Assembly (NCBI GenBank): GCA_022446795.1
Contig: JAKVBX010000018.1
Location: forward strand, 37,256-101,255
Direction: 5' to 3'
DNA length: 64,000 nt
Source: Phycisphaerales bacterium
Lineage (GTDB): Bacteria > Planctomycetota > Phycisphaerae > Phycisphaerales > SM1A02
The position numbers were made by a program, and so were the translations under genes. Of the stretch, positions 60,800 through 64,000 are shown piece after piece (position 1 is the first letter of the stretch; each line of letters opens with the position of its first letter). The notes under the pieces are model-generated. The model was given only the letters and a program-made list of their open reading frames with translations. It ran no database searches and was not told the DNA's origin.

Positions 60800-61723
60800 T
60801 CAGTCCAGCGGTGTCAGCTGAGCTGCGTCTTCGGGTGAGGTGAACTTCGCTCGAAGCCGCAGGAGGATTGAATTGAGCCGCTGGGAGACCCGGGATTCCG
60901 AGCAGCCCAGGACCAGTCCAATCTCCCGCATGGTCATGTTCTCGTAGTAGTAGAGCACCACGATGAGCTGGTCCCGGTTCTCCATCTCCCGGATGATCCA
61001 TTTCCGCAGATCGTCACGCCCCAGGTCGTGGAGCGGGCTGCTGTCCGGGTTGGTGTCCGCGAGGCCGGCCAGATCGGACAGTTCCGCGTTGCCGGCATCC
61101 GCAGTGGCCGTGACCGTGCTGAAGGTGACCATCGCCGGAGGACGGGCGTTGGAGAGGCTCACCAGGGCATCTTCCAGTGGAAGGTCAAGGAGCTCGCTCA
61201 ACTCCCAGGCATCCGGAGTCCGGCCATGGATGACCTGGAAACGTTCCAGTGCCGCACCAACCGCGCGGGATCGCTGCCGGACCTGCCTGGGAATGTGATC
61301 CTGCTCTCGAAGCCAGTCTCTCATGGCACCGATGATGCGGAGCGAGCTGAAGGTCTCGAACCGGGTCCCGCGGTCCAGTTGGTATCGCTCGATCGACCGG
61401 ACCAGCCCGAGATATCCCTGCTGCGTCAGGTCATCCACGTCCACGGATGGTGGAAGGGAGGCTCGGAATCGTTCCGCGATGAGCCGGACATGGCGATCCA
61501 TGTAGTGGGCGACGAGTTCATCGCGCAGTTGATGGTTCGGCTGTGCCTTGTATTGCTTCCAGGTTTCCGTGATTCGATCCGGCTCGGATGAGGCGGATCG
61601 CCCATGGCGAGCGGGAGTCCTGCGAACCTGTGGACCTGTCTTCCCGGTGGTTTCTCTTGATCGTGGAGACTGGTTGGCTGACGCGACGTGGCGTCCAGCC
61701 TCTCGAGCTGTGACCGTCTTCAT
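60800..61723 (-). CDS. FliA/WhiG-like sigma factor
   Basis: 307 residues. Group 3 sigma organisation: region 2 (LIAERFRASLPPSVDVDDLT; QGYLGLVRSIERYQLDRGTR), RFETFSSLRIIGAMRDWLRE, region 3, then region 4 (NRDQLIVVLYYYENMTMREI; LGCSESRVSQRLNSILLRLR). The N-terminal ~50 residues are a basic extension. No flagellar genes are in the window, so the regulon is unknown; WhiG-like sigma factors also serve other programmes. ATG 61723 was chosen. Confidence 0.92.
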   Translation of the reverse strand: MKTVTAREAGRHVASANQSPRSRETTGKTGPQVRRTPARHGRSASSEPDRITETWKQYKAQPNHQLRDELVAHYMDRHVRLIAERFRASLPPSVDVDDLTQQGYLGLVRSIERYQLDRGTRFETFSSLRIIGAMRDWLREQDHIPRQVRQRSRAVGAALERFQVIHGRTPDAWELSELLDLPLEDALVSLSNARPPAMVTFSTVTATADAGNAELSDLAGLADTNPDSSPLHDLGRDDLRKWIIREMENRDQLIVVLYYYENMTMREIGLVLGCSESRVSQRLNSILLRLRAKFTSPEDAAQLTPLD

Positions 61724-61924
61724 TCGTGCACCGTCCCTGGCGTTTTCCTCTCTCTTCTGAGCGGGGTGCCGTCCATGGCATGACCCCAACCAATACTCAT
61801 CGGCAACCTGGCGAAATCTCGCCAATGCTGCTCGCGTGATACCCAGGATGGCCGAATCAGGCTTCCCGGGGCATTCACTCGGGGGTAGACGGGGTCTCCC
61901 CCCATCACATCGTGCCTCAGGATG

Positions 61925-62170
61925 TCAGCGAGTCAGGGCCGGAATGGCAAATTGCACAAAGAGTGCCAGTGCAATTCCTATGGCCGTGACACCCAGCGTG
62001 ATCTGGGTCGTCATGATCGCGACCTGCCACCAGTAGCGGTTCAGGTTCGGTACGCGGATCGCCTTGTAGGCCACGGAGATTCCGAAGGCCAGTGGGATCA
62101 GCAGCAGGTACCACCACCGATGGAACCAGTTGATTGGTTCCAGGAATGGAATCCAGGCGAGCCAGTTCAT
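61925..62170 (-). CDS. Small two-TM membrane protein
   Basis: 81 residues, two membrane helices (WWYLLLIPLAFGISVAY; GVTAIGIALALFVQFAI), no signal. Coupled to the preceding gene by an ATGA overlap. Function unknown; a partner of the next membrane protein by gene order. Confidence 0.7.
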   Translation of the reverse strand: MNWLAWIPFLEPINWFHRWWYLLLIPLAFGISVAYKAIRVPNLNRYWWQVAIMTTQITLGVTAIGIALALFVQFAIPALTR

Positions 62171-62619
62171 GGATCGTCACTCCGTCGGTTCGGTTGATCG
62201 TGCCGTTCCTGCGGATAGAGCGCGTCAAGCATGACCACCAGGTTCAGGAGCCCTCCCAGTGCAATGAACAGCGTTGCCAACGCATTGACGTGGCCCAGTC
62301 CAATCATGCTGAGCCTCAACTCCTCGGGCTTCTTCTGAACCAATGCCTGGTTGAGGAAGTCAGCGATGAAGGCAATGGGCCCATTGAATGCCTGGGCGAT
62401 GAACCAGAGCCGGTCATTCTTGAGGTCAACGGCGTCCAGTCCGCCGACGAGAAGGCCCGAGAAAAACAGGAACAGGATGCCAAACATGACCAGCCAACCG
62501 CGTTTCCGCTGCCCCAGGTAGAGATGCCCGAGGCCGGGAAAGATCCACGCCATGATGGCGGCAGCCGGGTTGCAGGGACGTGGATCCTGTTTGGCGTGCT
62601 CGGGACGGGGTTGGGTCAT
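62167..62619 (-). CDS. Membrane protein, DUF6677-like
   Basis: 150 residues with membrane helices and an N-terminal Pro-Ala-rich start (RPCNPAAAIMAWIFPGLGHL, then YLGQRKRGWLVMFGILFLFF). This pattern, including the PGLGHLYLGQ turn, fits the TM2/DUF6677-like membrane family found in planctomycetes. A TTG start at 62646 is possible; ATG 62619 is used. Overlaps the next gene by 4 bases. Confidence 0.7.
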   Translation of the reverse strand: MTQPRPEHAKQDPRPCNPAAAIMAWIFPGLGHLYLGQRKRGWLVMFGILFLFFSGLLVGGLDAVDLKNDRLWFIAQAFNGPIAFIADFLNQALVQKKPEELRLSMIGLGHVNALATLFIALGGLLNLVVMLDALYPQERHDQPNRRSDDP

Positions 62620-62782
62620 GTGGTTTGAGGCGAATGCGCTGGCCAACAGGCAACCCTGGATGGCGTGAATGGGGACACGGGGCCTTCTTACTGGAGGCGT
62701 CGGTCGCCTCAGCCGAGAAGCATCCTAGCGGGCGATGCCGGGCGAGGGCCCGGTCGTCATCCGCTTGGAAAGGCAGTGCATC

Positions 62783-63178
62783 ATGAGAGATCCACTTTTC
62801 GACCCCTCGGAGCCACGCTCCCCGGATGTTGTTGACCGCAGGAGTGGCCTGGACCGGCGAGATCGGCAGCTGCATGAGTCAGATACCAACCTGGAGCGCA
62901 GGCGTGGCCCAGGACGTCGTCGAAGTGACTTTCTTCGATCAGCTGAGGAGGGCGAGATGACGGCCGAGCAGTTCCTGTTCGTCCAGGCCATCGAGGCCTT
63001 CAAGCGGGTCAATGGCAAGTCCTTCCCCACTTGGACAGATGTCCTGGAAGTGGTTCGCCGTCTTGGTTATCGGAAGACCCAGGCCAGTGAGCTCCGCCTC
63101 GGCGACAAGGTCGAGGACTGGACAGAGCGTCCGGATGCTCCAGCTGGTGTTGACCGTTTGTCCGAGGATGCCGCCTAG
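62783..63178 (+). CDS. Arginine-rich small conserved-type protein
   Basis: 131 residues, soluble. The first half has Arg/Asp-rich repeats (VVDRRSGLDRRDRQLHES; LERRRGPGRRRSDFLRS), the second a folded helical part (AEQFLFVQAIEAFKRVNGKS; FPTWTDVLEVVRRLGYRKTQ). The second half looks like a small DNA- or protein-binding domain. No family named. ATG 62783. It is convergent with the ferredoxin gene. Confidence 0.7.
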   Translation: MRDPLFDPSEPRSPDVVDRRSGLDRRDRQLHESDTNLERRRGPGRRRSDFLRSAEEGEMTAEQFLFVQAIEAFKRVNGKSFPTWTDVLEVVRRLGYRKTQASELRLGDKVEDWTERPDAPAGVDRLSEDAA

Positions 63179-63202
63179 CCAGGGGTATGGCGGCCGATCG
63201 CT

Positions 63203-63469
63203 CTACTGGTTCTCGGTGTACCAGTCGGCATTGATCTTGATGTACTTCTGCCACTCTTCGGGCAGGTCTTCCTCAGGGAAGATTGCCTGGACGGGGCATT
63301 CGTCGACGCAGAGACCACAGTCAATGCAGGTTTCCGGGTCGATGTAGAGCATTTCGAACCCCTCGAACTTGCCCTCATCCTTGGTGGGGTGAATGCAGTC
63401 CACGGGGCAGACATCCACGCAGGCGGTGTCCTTGGTTCCGATGCATGGCTCGGCAATGATGTGGGTCAT
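63203..63469 (-). CDS. Ferredoxin with two [4Fe-4S]-type motifs
   Basis: 88 residues. Cys patterns EPCIGTKDTACVDVCPVDC and CIDCGLCVDECPVQAIF bind two iron-sulfur clusters (7Fe/8Fe FdxA-like). The C-terminal acidic tail is typical. It is an electron carrier for unspecified reductases. The ATG at 63469 starts the domain directly. Confidence 0.94.
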   Translation of the reverse strand: MTHIIAEPCIGTKDTACVDVCPVDCIHPTKDEGKFEGFEMLYIDPETCIDCGLCVDECPVQAIFPEEDLPEEWQKYIKINADWYTENQ

Positions 63470-63611
63470 GGTCGGGGTCTCGCTGCGGATCGGTCTTGGG
63501 CCGGACCACTCATCTTAGGGCAATTCCACGGCAGGTCCAGTGGTGCCATCATCGGCATCGGCTGTCTCTTCACCCCAGTCGTGATGGTGTCGTCCAGGGG
63601 CTTCAATCCTC

Positions 63612-63648
63612 AAAAAAGCCCGAAGGCCGGCCTTGAGGCCGACCTTCG
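63612..63648 (-). terminator. Rho-independent terminator of the lysine-rich gene
   Basis: Minus-strand RNA stem of 12 pairs (arms 63637-63648 and 63621-63632, loop TCAA); the single plus-strand mismatch becomes a G-U pair on the minus RNA. Six U residues follow (63612-63617). Confidence 0.9.
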
Positions 63649-63727
63649 ATGCTTTTGCTTGGACACCCGTCCTTGCTCCTGAGCGTTCCACAATCCTGGA
63701 GCACGTGTCCTGGAGAGCGTATTCGGC

Positions 63728-64000
63728 TCAGCGGCGGCGACGGGTAGCTTTCTTACGAGTGGCCTTCTTACGGGCCTTCTTGCGAGTGGCCTTCTTACGA
63801 GTGGCCTTCTTGCGGGTGGCCTTCTTGCGAGTGGCCTTCTTGCGAGTGGCCTTCTTACGGGCCTTCTTGCGGGTGGCCTTCTTGCGAGTGGCCTTCTTGC
63901 GAGTGGCCTTCTTACGAGTGGCCTTCTTACGGGCCTTCTTGCGAGTGGCCTTCTTACGAGTGGCCTTCTTACGGATGCACTGAGTCAGACTGCACTGCGT
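63728..64000 (-). CDS. Lysine/arginine-rich histone H1-like protein, 5' truncated
   Basis: The C-terminal ~90 residues of a protein whose start lies beyond the window. From the edge it reads TQCSLTQCIRKKATRKKATR and then KKATR pentapeptides with occasional KKAR tetrapeptides, ending in TRRRR. Such Lys/Ala/Thr/Arg tails are typical of bacterial H1-like DNA-binding proteins (Hc-type). The Cys/Gln residues at the edge mark the junction with a preceding domain that cannot be seen. The tail should bind and compact DNA. A terminator is at 63612-63648. Confidence 0.85.
   Translation of the reverse strand, partial: TQCSLTQCIRKKATRKKATRKKARKKATRKKATRKKATRKKATRKKARKKATRKKATRKKATRKKATRKKATRKKARKKATRKKATRRRR
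63749..63974 (-). repeat. KKATR-coding tandem repeat
   Basis: 15-base units (coding KKATR) with interspersed 12-base units (KKAR). AAG and GCC dominate with little drift, so it looks recently amplified. Confidence 0.9.

Noticed and set aside
63633..63983. Plus-strand RVAFL-repeat frame; also considered as a CRISPR array
   Set aside because: It is the antisense of the KKATR repeats; units are contiguous without spacers.

Overview
The window is a GC-rich (roughly 60-65%), gene-dense bacterial chromosome segment, entirely protein-coding apart from one tRNA-Ile(GAU) and short intergenic gaps (none above 300 bases). Several traits point to a planctomycete, most likely class Phycisphaerae: secreted proteins ending in a duplicated dockerin-like Ca-binding module, a ThiD2-ThiE fusion, tandem clpP genes, many small lipoproteins, a FliA/WhiG-like sigma factor and a KKATR-repeat histone-like protein. 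This placement is an inference from family content; no rRNA is present to confirm it.

Layout. 1-5249: LMW phosphatase (cut by the window edge), leucyl aminopeptidase, thiamine-phosphate synthase fusion, PhnP-like hydrolase, an isolated ATP synthase gamma gene and a cobalamin adenosyltransferase. 5251-18942: a 13.7-kb minus-strand block of 17 genes, nearly all envelope proteins, with repeated stop/start overlaps. It holds a subtilase lipoprotein, an ExbB/ExbD/TonB-like energising trio, a sigma factor with a membrane partner, a YcfL-LpoB lipoprotein pair, two large CsgG/FlgO-fold proteins (one with a DUF4384-like end) and two paralogous secreted-protein pairs at its two ends. This is the best candidate for an undescribed system.

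19062-30600: gapA, two paralogous beta-helix proteins, a voltage-gated K+ channel, a MOSC protein, malate dehydrogenase, tRNA-Ile, a PQQ-type sugar dehydrogenase with dockerin-like end, an MBL hydrolase, a cysteine-less rhodanese lipoprotein, a free DsbD sensor domain and a redoxin. 30704-45036: dnaN, transketolase, a TPR lipoprotein, queF, rdgB, a phosphoesterase, an outer-membrane barrel, purM, a LamG/dockerin-like protein, sucD, lipoproteins and holA. 45097-56657: FHA-GAF histidine kinase, clpP1-clpP2, lipoproteins, an amidase-fold protein, a Ser/Thr kinase-hslV-PilZ-BFD run, a LigD-type small protein, an ArsR-methyltransferase fusion and a large secreted TPR protein. 56784-64000: metG, phosphatidylserine decarboxylase with an upstream membrane-anchored HTH protein, a FliA-like sigma factor, small membrane proteins, a ferredoxin and the C-terminus of the lysine-rich protein.

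How the genes fit together. Central metabolism (gapA, mdh, tkt, sucD, atpG), replication (dnaN, holA), proteolysis (two ClpP, HslV) and nucleotide hygiene (rdgB, purM, queF) are scattered as singletons or very short operons, a common planctomycete arrangement. The 5-19 kb block stands out because its order and overlaps suggest one co-regulated envelope machine whose inner-membrane motor could act on outer-membrane lipoproteins; that is inference from domain architecture.
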